Shown here one piece after another: positions 1-8,510 of a stretch of DNA of 64,000 bases. The stretch's first letter is position 1, and each line of letters starts with the position of its first letter. A model generated the notes under the pieces. It saw only the letters and a list, made by a program, of their open reading frames with translations, was not told the origin of the DNA and searched no databases. The position numbers and the translations under genes were made by a program. Source of the stretch: UBA1234 sp964400015 (GTDB lineage: Bacteria > Bacillota > Clostridia > TANB77 > UBA1234); NCBI GenBank assembly GCA_964400015.1, contig CAYNRR010000006.1, positions 18,733 through 82,732 on the forward strand, written 5' to 3'.

Positions 1-866
1 ACCATTGTTAATAAAGTTTCATCTTTTTCATTAACTAATACTTCTACTTCTGTTCCTGGTACGAATGTATAGAAGTCTACTCCTTCGTATACATATGTAT
101 GACCTTCTAATTCATAATCTTTTTTATCAGCTTTGCTTAATGTTACTTCAACTTCTCCGTCTCCGTTGATGTCGAAATCATCAAATTCAACTGTTCCATA
201 TGAATAGTCTGTAAATTTAACGTTTAACATAGCTGTTGTATCAGCATATTGTAAACCGTCTCCTTGGCTTTCACCAATTACATCCCACATTGGAGTTTTT
301 AACATGTTCCATACTAGAACTGCTACGTTTCCTCTGATAGCACCATCATTGTATGATGCGTATGTGATATCTTCTAACATATCTAAATCTTCTGCTTTTG
401 CAATGTAGTTTGTTGGCCATGTGCCTTTTGCTTCAACTACTGATTTGTAACCTAATACTCTTAGAGCCATTGTTGCAGCTTCTGCGTATGTTACGATATC
501 ATCTGGTCTAAATGTTCCATCTGGGTAACCCATGATGAATCCATATTCAGATGCTACGTTTACATATCCTGAAGCCCATCCTCCGTTTACGTCAGAGAAC
601 TTAGTTGCTCCTTCTGCTAATTTTGCAGCTGGTTCTAATCCAGCAGCTACTACTAATAATTTAGCCATTTCTGCTCTTGATACGTTTTGAGCTGGACGAT
701 ATGTTCCATCTTCGTATCCGTTTACGATTCCTAGTTCAACTAGTGCTGCAACAGCTGCTTCGTAATCTGTTCCTTCAACATCTTTTAATGATGTTTTAGC
801 GAATGAGAATGAGAACATGCTCATAACCATTGAAATAGCTAGTATTAAAGATAATACTCTTTTCAT
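1..866 (-). CDS. SLH-domain surface protein, C-terminus cut by window edge
   Basis: The reading frame runs off the left edge, so only about the first 288 residues are seen. The start is ATG at 866 after a GGGAGG-type ribosome binding site. A hydrophobic signal peptide (about residues 1-24) is followed by SLH repeats with the motifs GYEDGTYRP and GYPDGTFRP. SLH domains anchor S-layer or other surface proteins to pyruvylated secondary cell-wall polymer. The visible protein is nearly identical to the start of the downstream-numbered neighbour (1159-3792), so the two are recent tandem duplicates. The gene has its own promoter and a structured leader. Function beyond surface anchoring is unknown. 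Confidence 0.9.
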   Translation of the reverse strand, partial: MKRVLSLILAISMVMSMFSFSFAKTSLKDVEGTDYEAAVAALVELGIVNGYEDGTYRPAQNVSRAEMAKLLVVAAGLEPAAKLAEGATKFSDVNGGWASGYVNVASEYGFIMGYPDGTFRPDDIVTYAEAATMALRVLGYKSVVEAKGTWPTNYIAKAEDLDMLEDITYASYNDGAIRGNVAVLVWNMLKTPMWDVIGESQGDGLQYADTTAMLNVKFTDYSYGTVEFDDFDINGDGEVEVTLSKADKKDYELEGHTYVYEGVDFYTFVPGTEVEVLVNEKDETLLTM

Positions 867-908
867 TTGAAAATCCTCCCTTTATTTTTTTGAAAGAAAA
901 GTATTTTT

Positions 909-956
909 AATTAAGCCGCCCTTTTCCTTCTTTTTTCTGCTCTCAACGACTTAATT
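909..956 (-). other. hairpin in the leader of SLH gene 1
   Basis: Two 10-base arms, AATTAAGTCG and CGGCTTAATT, pair with one G-U pair and enclose a purine-rich loop. A second small hairpin (ATGGGA/TCCCAT) lies at 970-985. Both lie between the predicted promoter and the start codon, so they would be in the 5' untranslated RNA. No known riboswitch class was recognised; an mRNA-stabilising role is a guess. Confidence 0.4.
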
Positions 957-1004
957 TGAAGATATGATTATGGGACTTTTCCCATTTCCTATCTTTCATT
1001 TGAG

Positions 1005-1032
1005 ATTATATATTTATGAAAATAAAAGTCAA
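1005..1032 (-). promoter_or_regulatory. promoter of SLH gene 1
   Basis: On the minus strand TTGACT (1032-1027) and TATAAT (1010-1005) are 16 bases apart. The predicted start of transcription leaves a leader of about 130 bases. Confidence 0.65.
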
Positions 1033-1121
1033 TCAACTTAAAAAAATGTTTACTATTTTTACATATTTTTTACATTTGAAGTACTTTATGTAAAATCAAA
1101 TTCACACATTATTAAAATCTC

Positions 1122-1152
1122 AAAAGAGAGCCACTTTAAGTGACTCTCTTAT
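1122..1152 (-). terminator. terminator of SLH gene 2
   Basis: An inverted repeat (AAGAGAGTCACT / AGTGGCTCTCTT on the minus strand) ends in a T run just after the stop codon of the 1159-3792 gene. Confidence 0.8.
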
Positions 1153-1158
1153 TTGTTA

Positions 1159-3792
1159 TTATAAAGAGCTTGGTAAAAGTTCTTCTTCTGGCCAATCTAA
1201 GCCTTCAATTACCCAAACAACTTTATTTTCGTTATCTACAATTATTCCGTCATCTTTTTCAAAGAATGATGCATCTACGTCTGTTCCTTCAACTTTGTCT
1301 TCAACTGTATCGATTTCATTTTCTTCTACATCAACTATTACTCTTACGAAAAGATATTCGTCATAATCTTTGTGGAAAGCATCTTTAAATGTTTCTACTC
1401 CACCATTTAAGAATGCAACTGCACTCTTAGTAGCTTCTTCTACTTTGTCTATTGTCATTGTGTAGTCTGTAGCTACTGAATCTAGTAAATAGCTTACTAC
1501 TGTTGCATATTCTTCATCATCTTTGTCAGTTTTTACTGAGAATATAATTGCTGCGCCTTCTAATGTATTTAATGTACCTACTAAAGTTTCATTGTCTTCT
1601 GATCTAAATACATATGTTTCGCCGTCGATTGTTATTGTGTAGTTACCTAATTTATTTTTTCTAGCTTCTTCAACTAATCCAACTAGGTCGTCTTCTCTTG
1701 CTGAGCTATCATCAAATCTTACTACGATCTTAGCAAATTTAAATGTTTCAGCAGCATCAACGATTACTAATACTTCTTCATTTCTAATGTTTTCAACAGC
1801 GTCTAAACCTGTTTCAAATTTTGCTGAATATGTGTCATCATTGAAGTTTTTGCTTGTTCCGTTATCATCTGATAATAATGATATTACGATTACGCTTTCA
1901 TCTACGCTTATTCCATTGATTTTTTCGTTTTTGTCATCATATTTTGCATTTTCGATAAATGAAAGTTTGTATTTTCCATTTTCATCTTCGTCATCGTATA
2001 CGATTTCTGTTACATCTGTTACATAGTTGTTATCAGCTGTTTTATCTAATCCTTCAAAAGAATCTCCTGAAATACCAGCTCTCGCGATTAAAGTGATATT
2101 TGTGATTTCTTCATCATCATTAAACTCAACTGCTACTAATGCTCCAATTATTTCTGCATCACTTGCATATAAAGTTTTTGCTAAGTTGCAAGATTTTGCG
2201 AATGAATATGTGTCGCTTCCTTCTTTGTTTTCAAGGTCGATTACATATCTACCAACGCCTTCTTTTTCAACTTCTTCACTTACTACAAAGAATTTAACTT
2301 CTTTTGCTTCGTCGTCAATACTTCCGTCGAATTCTACTCTTACTACTCTTCCTAAGAAGTCTCTGATTACTGTTACAACTTCACCTTTCATGTTATCTAA
2401 TTCATTAGATTTTGCGAAAGATTTTGTTTGTTTTTCATCATCATCATCTGGATCTTCTACATATGTTGCAGCTGCATCCATTAAATAATCTTTTTTACCT
2501 ACTGTTAATACATGATATTCTTCGCCGTTACCTTTATATTCTTTTATAACATATTTTGTTAATTTTCCTTCTTGTTCATCTCTTGATACCATGTAGAATA
2601 CTTCTTTGTTATCTACTTCTACTTTTGTTAATACGTCACCAACTTCAACGTCACTCATTGTAGCTCTTTTACCATCTTTGATGATTACTTCATAATCATA
2701 ATCGTCGTCTTCGTATTTAACTTTGTTTAGTTTTACGTATTTTCCGTTTTTTTCTGTTTTTTCATAAATCATTTCGCTTGATACTACTGTTAAAGTTCTT
2801 TCGTCAGCGATTTCTTTTCTTTCTACGATACCGTATGCATAGTCATATGCGTCGCCTGATAATGCATCATAGTCTTCGTCGATTGTTAATTTGTCGCCTT
2901 CTACTAGTTTGTCAGAACCTGTAGCTACCATTGTTAATAAAGTTTCATCTTTTTCATTAACTAATACTTCTACTTCTGTTCCTGGTACGAATGTGTAGAA
3001 ATCTACTCCTTCGTATACATATTTTTTAGCATCTAATTCATAATCTTTTTTGTTTGCTTTTGTTAATGTTACTTCGATATCTCCATCTTTGTTTATATCG
3101 AAATCAACAAATTCAGCATATGAATATGAGAAATCACGGAATTTAACATTTAACATTATTCTGTCTGCTCTATATTGTAATCCGTCGCCTTGGCTTTCAC
3201 CTACGATATCCCACATTGGAGTTTTTAACATATTCCATACTAATATTGCTACGTTTCCTCTAATAGCACCATCATTGTATGAATTATATGTGATGTCTTC
3301 TAACATATCTAAATCTTCTGCTTTTGCAATGTAGTTTGTTGGCCATGTGCCTTTTGCTTCAACTACTGATTTGTATCCTAATACTCTTAAAGCCATTGTT
3401 GCAGCTTCTGCGTATGATACGATATCATCTGGTCTAAATGTTCCATCTGGGTAACCCATGATGAATCCGTATTCAGATGCTACGTTTACGTATCCAGAAG
3501 CCCATCCTCCGTTTACGTCAGAGAATTTAGTTGCTCCTTCTGCTAATTTTGCAGCTTGCTCTAATCCAGCAGCTACTACTAATAATTTAGCCATTTCAGC
3601 TCTTGATACTGTTTGACCTGGACGATATGTTCCGTCTTCGTATCCGTTTACAATTCCTAATTCTACTAGCGCTTCAACAGCTGATTCATAATCTGTTCCT
3701 TCAACGTCTTTTAACTCAACGCCTGCAAATACAGATGTGAAAACGCTCATTATCATTGAAATTGCTAATATTAAAGATAATGTTCTTTTCAT
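1159..3792 (-). CDS. S-layer homology (SLH) domain surface protein
   Basis: The product is 877 residues from ATG 3792, chosen because AAAGGAGG lies 8 bases upstream; a longer frame starting at 3918 would read through the promoter. A signal peptide (about 1-24, ending in VFAG) precedes two clear SLH repeats (about 27-75 and 90-140, motifs GYEDGTYRP and GYPDGTFRP) and a weaker third ending near WNMLKTPMW. The rest is a long acidic region rich in D, E, K and V, without cysteine clusters or catalytic motifs I recognise. Family knowledge indicates export and attachment to cell-wall polymer, possibly as an S-layer subunit. It forms a tandem family with the genes on either side, each with its own promoter and terminator. 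Confidence 0.9.
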   Translation of the reverse strand: MKRTLSLILAISMIMSVFTSVFAGVELKDVEGTDYESAVEALVELGIVNGYEDGTYRPGQTVSRAEMAKLLVVAAGLEQAAKLAEGATKFSDVNGGWASGYVNVASEYGFIMGYPDGTFRPDDIVSYAEAATMALRVLGYKSVVEAKGTWPTNYIAKAEDLDMLEDITYNSYNDGAIRGNVAILVWNMLKTPMWDIVGESQGDGLQYRADRIMLNVKFRDFSYSYAEFVDFDINKDGDIEVTLTKANKKDYELDAKKYVYEGVDFYTFVPGTEVEVLVNEKDETLLTMVATGSDKLVEGDKLTIDEDYDALSGDAYDYAYGIVERKEIADERTLTVVSSEMIYEKTEKNGKYVKLNKVKYEDDDYDYEVIIKDGKRATMSDVEVGDVLTKVEVDNKEVFYMVSRDEQEGKLTKYVIKEYKGNGEEYHVLTVGKKDYLMDAAATYVEDPDDDDEKQTKSFAKSNELDNMKGEVVTVIRDFLGRVVRVEFDGSIDDEAKEVKFFVVSEEVEKEGVGRYVIDLENKEGSDTYSFAKSCNLAKTLYASDAEIIGALVAVEFNDDEEITNITLIARAGISGDSFEGLDKTADNNYVTDVTEIVYDDEDENGKYKLSFIENAKYDDKNEKINGISVDESVIVISLLSDDNGTSKNFNDDTYSAKFETGLDAVENIRNEEVLVIVDAAETFKFAKIVVRFDDSSAREDDLVGLVEEARKNKLGNYTITIDGETYVFRSEDNETLVGTLNTLEGAAIIFSVKTDKDDEEYATVVSYLLDSVATDYTMTIDKVEEATKSAVAFLNGGVETFKDAFHKDYDEYLFVRVIVDVEENEIDTVEDKVEGTDVDASFFEKDDGIIVDNENKVVWVIEGLDWPEEELLPSSL

Positions 3793-3822
3793 TAAAAATT
3801 CCTCCTTTAAATTTTGAAAATT

Positions 3823-3854
3823 ATGGTTGGACTGCAAAGTATTGCCACAACCAT
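3823..3854 (-). other. leader hairpin of SLH gene 2
   Basis: ATGGTTG and CAACCAT pair across an 18-base loop between the predicted promoter and the start codon. The role is unknown; transcript stabilisation is possible. Confidence 0.35.
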
Positions 3855-3865
3855 GTTTCATGCAC

Positions 3866-3893
3866 ATTATATAAACTTTTAAGTCAAAGTCAA
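3866..3893 (-). promoter_or_regulatory. promoter of SLH gene 2
   Basis: TTGACT (3893-3888) and TATAAT (3871-3866) are 16 bases apart on the minus strand, nearly the same arrangement as at SLH gene 1. Confidence 0.65.
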
Positions 3894-4030
3894 CAAACTT
3901 TAAAGAAAGTTTACTCACTTTACAAATTGTTTACATATTTTGTGGTCTTTTTTAATTATTAAGTGAATTTTAAGCATTTTATTAACTAATACCACATTTG
4001 TTTTATCTGCATATATCGTGTTAAAAACAC

Positions 4031-4062
4031 AAAAATCCCATCCTAAAACTATTAGGATGGGA
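4031..4062 (-). terminator. terminator of SLH gene 3
   Basis: CCCATCCTAA and TTTAGGATGGG form a strong stem followed by a T run on the minus strand, 18 bases past the stop codon of the 4080-5150 gene. Confidence 0.85.
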
Positions 4063-4079
4063 CTTGTCATTTTATTCAT

Positions 4080-5150
4080 TTATTTTTCCTTTATTTCTTC
4101 AAGACCTTCAATTATAAATACAACTTCCTCAGTTTGGTCGATGTAAATACGATCAAATTCATTAAAATCAGAAGCTTTAACCTTGTCATATGTTGTTACC
4201 AAAGAAACATTAGTAGCTTCTTTTTCATCAATATCAAATTCAAATTTAATAAATATGTATCCGTTGAAATCATCTTTGAAAGTTTCTTTAAAAGATTCAA
4301 CTCCTCTAGATTCAAAAAGCACATTTCCTAATTCTGATGCCTGAACATAGTCAGAATAGTTATCTAATAAAATATCGTCAACAGAAACTGAAGATATAAA
4401 TGTAACCTTAGAATCATTATCGTCTTGCTTCAATCTATAAAAAACAACAGAGTCAACATATTTTTCGATATCATTTTTGCCTTCAAAAGAATACTCAACG
4501 CCATCTATTTTTACAGCAAAGTCACCTAACTTATCCTTAGAAACAGATTCTAAAATTCCAGCCTTGTAATATGTTTTAGTAGTGCTTAGTGCATTCCAAA
4601 TAAGATTAGCAACTTCGCCTCTAATAGCTTCATCATTTTTATTATCATATTCCACATTGCTTAATATCTTCAAACTTTGAGCCTTTTTAATATAATTGTC
4701 TGGCCATTCACCTTTTGCTTCAACAGCACTTGTATAACCTAACATTCTAACAACCATTGTAATAGCTTCAGCATACGTTACATTATTATCAGGTGCAAAA
4801 GTACCATCGCCATTTCCCTCAATATAATCGTTATCATATGCCACATTTATAAAATCAAAAGCCCAATGATCATTTGAAACATCTGAAAAAATCTCATTAT
4901 CCTTTTGGTTTTTAACTTGTTCATCTAAATTTCCAGCAAGCACTAATAATTTAGCAATTTCTGCCCTCGTAATCTTTTGATCAGGTCTAAAAGTTTTATC
5001 AGAATACCCATTAACTATGCCTTTTGAAATCAAAGCATTTACTGATTTTTCATACTTAGTGCCACTAATATCTTTTAAAGAACTTGTAGCAAACGCAAAT
5101 GTAGTCAAACTTAATGTCAAAATCAAAAACAAAATCAAAAACTTTTTCAT
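4080..5150 (-). CDS. SLH-domain surface protein, shorter paralogue
   Basis: The product is 356 residues from ATG 5150, preceded by AAGGAG. A signal peptide (about 1-21) is followed by SLH repeats (about 24-70 with GYSDKTFRP, and 85-135 with GNGDGTFAP) and a partial third near RGEVANLIWNAL. The C-terminal part is much shorter than in the two neighbours but ends in a similar way (FIIEGLEE compared with WVIEGLDW). It is probably a wall-anchored surface protein of the same family. It starts 31 bases after the HIT gene stop codon, so the two may be cotranscribed. Confidence 0.85.
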   Translation of the reverse strand: MKKFLILFLILTLSLTTFAFATSSLKDISGTKYEKSVNALISKGIVNGYSDKTFRPDQKITRAEIAKLLVLAGNLDEQVKNQKDNEIFSDVSNDHWAFDFINVAYDNDYIEGNGDGTFAPDNNVTYAEAITMVVRMLGYTSAVEAKGEWPDNYIKKAQSLKILSNVEYDNKNDEAIRGEVANLIWNALSTTKTYYKAGILESVSKDKLGDFAVKIDGVEYSFEGKNDIEKYVDSVVFYRLKQDDNDSKVTFISSVSVDDILLDNYSDYVQASELGNVLFESRGVESFKETFKDDFNGYIFIKFEFDIDEKEATNVSLVTTYDKVKASDFNEFDRIYIDQTEEVVFIIEGLEEIKEK

Positions 5151-5181
5151 TTCAAACACTCCTTCTTTCGAATAAACTAAA

Positions 5182-5532
5182 TCACTTAGACACCAATTCT
5201 CCAAGATTTGTTCCACCAATCAAATGGAAATGAATATGCTTCACCGTTTGACCAGCATCATCGCCACAATTATTCACGATTCTAAAGCCCGACTCATCAA
5301 TGCCTTTAAGTTTTGCAATCTCCTTTGCAGCCTTAAAAACTTCCTTAACATATTCAAAATCACCATCATCCAAAAGTTCCATCGCACTCGAAAAATGTTT
5401 CTTAGGAACAATCAAAATATGCACAGGTGCAACAGGTGCCAAATCCTCAAACGCCACTACAAACTCATTTTCAAAAACAACATTTGCAGGAATTACCTTT
5501 TCAATAATCTTACAAAAAATACAATCGTCCAT
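5182..5532 (-). CDS. HIT family nucleotide hydrolase
   Basis: The 116-residue protein starts at ATG 5532 (MDDCIFCKI), six bases after AAGGAG. A longer in-frame start at 5574 lies inside REP element A and would add the REP-encoded peptide RHLTDVPG, which is not part of the family. The histidine triad HIHFHLIGG is at about residues 97-105, and the N-terminal CIFC is typical of HinT/HIT hydrolases, which cleave purine nucleotide phosphoramidates and related AMP conjugates. It lies just after alaS and REP A. Its partner substrate here is unknown. Confidence 0.93.
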   Translation of the reverse strand: MDDCIFCKIIEKVIPANVVFENEFVVAFEDLAPVAPVHILIVPKKHFSSAMELLDDGDFEYVKEVFKAAKEIAKLKGIDESGFRIVNNCGDDAGQTVKHIHFHLIGGTNLGELVSK

Positions 5533-5548
5533 CTCTTCTCCTTCCGTT

Positions 5549-5624
5549 CCGGGGACGTCCGTTAAATGTCTCATTTTTCCCTTTTACTGGAAATTTTGAG
5601 ACATTTAACGGACGTCCCTCGTGT
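5549..5624. repeat. REP palindrome A (between alaS and the HIT gene)
   Basis: Perfect 22-base arms at 5552-5573 and 5597-5618 share the core GGACGTCCGTTAAATG and are separated by a 23-base spacer. The outer edge ACACGAGG follows the alaS stop codon directly. The spacer orientation matches REP D and REP F and is opposite to that of B and C at the RAYT gene. It would form a long hairpin in RNA or single-stranded DNA. As RNA it could also shield the 3' end of the alaS message; that is inference. Confidence 0.92.
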
Positions 5625-7385
5625 TTACTCAAGTACTGCTTTTATTCTTCTGATTCCAGCAGCTACGCCTTCTTCTTTCTTTATTTTAAAGTGTCCCATG
5701 TTGCCTGTTCTCTCTACGTGAGGACCACCACATATTTCTTTGCTGAAGTCTCCTATTGTGTACACTTTTACTTTGTCGCCATATTTATTTGCAAATAAAC
5801 CTGTTGCTCCTGCTGCTTGTGCTTCTTCTAATGTCATTTCTTCGCATGTAACAACTAAGTCTCTTTGTATTTGTTCGTTTACAATATCTTCAACTCGTTG
5901 TAGTTCTTCTTTTGTTACTTTTTGTGGATTTGCGAAGTCGAATCTTAGTCTTTCGGCAGTTAAATTTGAGCCTTTTTGCGTTGCATGTTCACCTAAAACA
6001 ATTTGAAGTGCCTTATGTAACAAGTGAGTTGCTGTGTGGTAAGCTGTTGTTTTTTCACTGTGATCAGCAAGTCCACCTTTAAACTTAGCTTCACTTCCTG
6101 CTCTTGATTTTTCTTGATGCTCTTTAAACAACTTTTCAAATTCTTCCATGTCTATTACCATTTCGTTTTCTTTTGCAAGTTCAGCTGTCATCTCAGGTGG
6201 GAATCCAAAAGTATCATATAGTCTAAATACAACTGGTCCATCTAATTTATCTTTACCTTCAGCTTTTGCTTTTTGAACATTCTTTGCAAATTCTTTTTCA
6301 CCATGTTCAAGAGTTTTTAAAAATTTATCTTTTTCTTCAACAATTACATTTATAATTGTCTCTTTGTTTTCAGGAACTTCTGGATACATTTCGCTCATAA
6401 TATTAACGAAAGTTTCTACAAGCAAATTGATTTGATTTGGATCAAATTCTATTTTTCTCATATGTCTAATTACTCTTCTTAATAATCTTCTTAAAACATA
6501 TCCTTGTTCTACGTTGCTTGGTCTTACTCCATCAATAATCATAAACATCGATGCTCTTAGATGATCTGCTATAATTCTTGAACTTGAAATATTAGGTGCT
6601 TTAGCTAATTCTTCAATTTTAGCAATTACATCAGCAAATAGCTCTGTTTCATATACATTATTTTTTCCTTGTAATAGACCAATTACTCTTTCAAGACCTA
6701 ACCCTGTATCAACATTTGGAGCTTTTAATGGCTCATATGTACCGTCTTTAGTTTTATTGTATTGCATAAATACATTGTTCCAAATTTCCAAATATTTTCC
6801 ACAGCTACAAGTTGGATCGCAATGGTCACTACATGCAGGTTTACCTGTATCGAAGAAAATTTCTGTATCTGGTCCACAAGGTCCTGTTTCGCCAGCAGGT
6901 CCCCACCAGTTATGTTCTCTTGAACAAAAATAAATTCTTTCCTTTGGTATTCCAGCATTTTCCCAAGCAGTTGCAGCTTCATCATCTCTTGGAATGTCAC
7001 CCTCTCCTTCAAAAACAGTAACTGAAATTTTATTCATATCAAATCCCAAAACATCTTTTAAGAATTCATAACTCATTGATATAGATTCTTTTTTGAAATA
7101 ATCGCCAAGTGACCAGTTACCCATCATTTCAAAAAATGTCAAATGTGAAGGATCACCAACAGAATCAATATCACCGGTTCTTATGCATTTTTGATAATCT
7201 GTCAATCTTTTGCCTTGAGGATGTGGTTCACCAAGCAAATATGGTACAAGTGGATGCATTCCAGCTGTTGTAAATAATACAGTTGGATCATTTTCCGGCA
7301 CAACCGGTGCACTCGGAATTGCTTTATGTCCATGAGCCTCAAAAAATTCTATGTACTTTCTTCTTAAATCTATAGCTTTCATCAT
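5625..7385 (-). CDS. alaS: alanyl-tRNA synthetase, short form without C-Ala
   Basis: The product is 586 residues; ATG 7385 follows a GAAAGG site. The catalytic class II core occupies about 1-240 (start RRKYIEFFEAHGH, then FTTAGMHPLVPYLLG, and GLGLERV near 230). The tRNA-binding helices follow, then an editing domain with HTATHLLHKAL and the zinc-site end CGGPHVERTG. The protein stops at GIRRIKAVLE, where the usual linker and the DHHA1/C-Ala domain would begin; most bacterial AlaRS are about 870 residues. It therefore keeps activation and editing but lacks the domain that helps couple them on tRNA-Ala. No C-Ala coding sequence follows in any frame: REP A and the HIT gene come next. Confidence 0.93.
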   Translation of the reverse strand: MMKAIDLRRKYIEFFEAHGHKAIPSAPVVPENDPTVLFTTAGMHPLVPYLLGEPHPQGKRLTDYQKCIRTGDIDSVGDPSHLTFFEMMGNWSLGDYFKKESISMSYEFLKDVLGFDMNKISVTVFEGEGDIPRDDEAATAWENAGIPKERIYFCSREHNWWGPAGETGPCGPDTEIFFDTGKPACSDHCDPTCSCGKYLEIWNNVFMQYNKTKDGTYEPLKAPNVDTGLGLERVIGLLQGKNNVYETELFADVIAKIEELAKAPNISSSRIIADHLRASMFMIIDGVRPSNVEQGYVLRRLLRRVIRHMRKIEFDPNQINLLVETFVNIMSEMYPEVPENKETIINVIVEEKDKFLKTLEHGEKEFAKNVQKAKAEGKDKLDGPVVFRLYDTFGFPPEMTAELAKENEMVIDMEEFEKLFKEHQEKSRAGSEAKFKGGLADHSEKTTAYHTATHLLHKALQIVLGEHATQKGSNLTAERLRFDFANPQKVTKEELQRVEDIVNEQIQRDLVVTCEEMTLEEAQAAGATGLFANKYGDKVKVYTIGDFSKEICGGPHVERTGNMGHFKIKKEEGVAAGIRRIKAVLE

Positions 7386-7409
7386 TCAATCAACCCTTTC
7401 TAAGGAAGC

Positions 7410-7439
7410 ATTATACTACATTTTTGCAATCTCCGTCAA
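7410..7439 (-). promoter_or_regulatory. promoter of alaS
   Basis: TTGACG (7439-7434) and TATAAT (7415-7410) are 18 bases apart on the minus strand, immediately after REP B, which has left a partial GACACCGGGG next to the -35 box. There is no room for a T-box leader. Confidence 0.7.
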
Positions 7440-7440
7440 C

Positions 7441-7529
7441 ACCGGGGACACCAGGGACGTCCGTTAAATGTTTCAAAATTTCCAGCAAAAGTCAAAAATG
7501 AGACATTTAACGGACGTCCCTGGTGTGTC
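7441..7529. repeat. REP palindrome B (3' side of the RAYT gene)
   Basis: Arms of 25 bases lie at 7451-7475 and 7499-7523 with one mismatch. The spacer is the reverse complement of that in REP A and F. The stop codon of the RAYT gene lies inside the right arm, so the last residues of the transposase (HTRDVR) are encoded by the repeat. Confidence 0.93.
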
Positions 7530-8280
7530 GGTTTTCTAGTCTATATATTTGACTTCTTGATATGCCTAACATTCTGCTTATTTCAACTTTACTTATGCCG
7601 TATTTTTTATTTAGTAATTTTACAAGTTTTAATTTATCTTGATCTGAAATATATTCTGTTTCTATTTTGTTCTCTATTTTAAAGTCTGTTATTATTCTTT
7701 CAGGTACTTTTTTCAAATTATCTCCAAATTCATTATCAACATCAATAAATGTTTCTTCTGTTAATTCATTTTGCTTTATTTCTAAGAGCCAGTCTGCAAT
7801 ATCTCCTATAATTTCATTCAAAAATTCTAAGTTATATCTTCCATTCAAATAGCCATAATACGATGAATAATAATATTCTTCTGCTTTCTCACATATATTG
7901 GCTTTCACAGGATTGTTGTGAATATACTTTATACATGCTTTCAGATATGCTATGTCATGTATATTTTCACATCTATATCGATCACGAAAAACAAAACCAC
8001 ATCTATCTAAGTATTTATTATACTTCATCGCATATCGTGTATTCAGCGAATGCATCATTTTAGAAAGATTTTCTATGTCTTCTGCATACAATAACATATG
8101 TGCATGATTTGTCATAATACAGTACGCAATAATTTTTATATTATTTTTTTCTGCTGCTTCTGTCATATAATTAAAAAAAATGCATTTTAAATAACTGCTA
8201 TTAAAAATTTTTTCTTTTCGTATTCCTTGAATCATGACGTGAAAAAATTTTGAATCATAGCATTTTCTAGAAATTCTCAT
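7507..8280 (-). CDS. REP-associated tyrosine transposase (RAYT, Y1/HUH family)
   Basis: The 257-residue protein starts at ATG 8280 after AAAGGAG; the longer frame to 8460 reads back through REP C and is not credible. NHAHMLLY (near residue 60) is the HUH histidine pair, and the later YIHNNPVKANI block carries the presumed nucleophilic tyrosine, both typical of RAYTs related to the IS200/IS605 TnpA family. The C-terminus has a helix-turn-helix (KYGISKVEISRMLGISRSQIYRLE). Such enzymes cut and join single-stranded REP hairpins and spread them in the genome. It is flanked on both sides by REP elements in the same orientation, and related copies lie elsewhere in the window. There is no TnpB. Confidence 0.93.
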   Translation of the reverse strand: MRISRKCYDSKFFHVMIQGIRKEKIFNSSYLKCIFFNYMTEAAEKNNIKIIAYCIMTNHAHMLLYAEDIENLSKMMHSLNTRYAMKYNKYLDRCGFVFRDRYRCENIHDIAYLKACIKYIHNNPVKANICEKAEEYYYSSYYGYLNGRYNLEFLNEIIGDIADWLLEIKQNELTEETFIDVDNEFGDNLKKVPERIITDFKIENKIETEYISDQDKLKLVKLLNKKYGISKVEISRMLGISRSQIYRLENRHTRDVR

Positions 8281-8416
8281 ATTGTTTCTCCTTTCAAAAT
8301 AAAAAAAGAGACAAAGCCATCCAACAATAACTTTATCCCCATAATTAAATATTATTTTATTTTTAAAAAAGAAAAATACAAGTAAAATCGTTCGACAAAT
8401 TTTGCGTTTTGCGCCC

Positions 8417-8501
8417 GACACACCGGGGACGTCCGTTAAATGTTTCAAAATTTCCAACAAAAGTCAAAAATGAGACATTTAACGGACGTCCCCGGTGTGT
8501 C
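8417..8501. repeat. REP palindrome C (5' side of the RAYT gene)
   Basis: The best palindrome of the set has 31-base arms at 8417-8447 and 8471-8501, with two mismatches and outer ends GACACACCGG / CCGGTGTGTC. Its spacer has the same orientation as REP B. The two copies bracket the RAYT gene like the ends of a mobile unit. Confidence 0.93.
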
Positions 8502-8510
8502 CCGGTATGT

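Noticed and set aside
1787..2488. Plus-strand open frames opposite the SLH genes
   Set aside because: They are antisense shadows: Ser/Thr-rich frames complementary to Asp/Glu/Lys-rich coding sequence, without ribosome binding sites.
5549..5624. Lost C-Ala domain of AlaRS encoded after a frameshift
   Set aside because: The sequence after the stop codon is REP A followed by the HIT gene; no frame resembles C-Ala and there is no CGG at the end of alaS.
8281..8460. N-terminal extension of the RAYT protein
   Set aside because: It would be translated from REP C and an AT-rich leader; a strong ribosome binding site precedes ATG 8280.
5549..8501. CRISPR array
   Set aside because: The repeats are palindromic pairs scattered over the whole window, without regular spacers and without cas genes.
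7441..8501. Complete IS200/IS605 element
   Set aside because: The transposase belongs to the RAYT branch (longer, with a C-terminal HTH), there is no TnpB, and related REPs occur alone.
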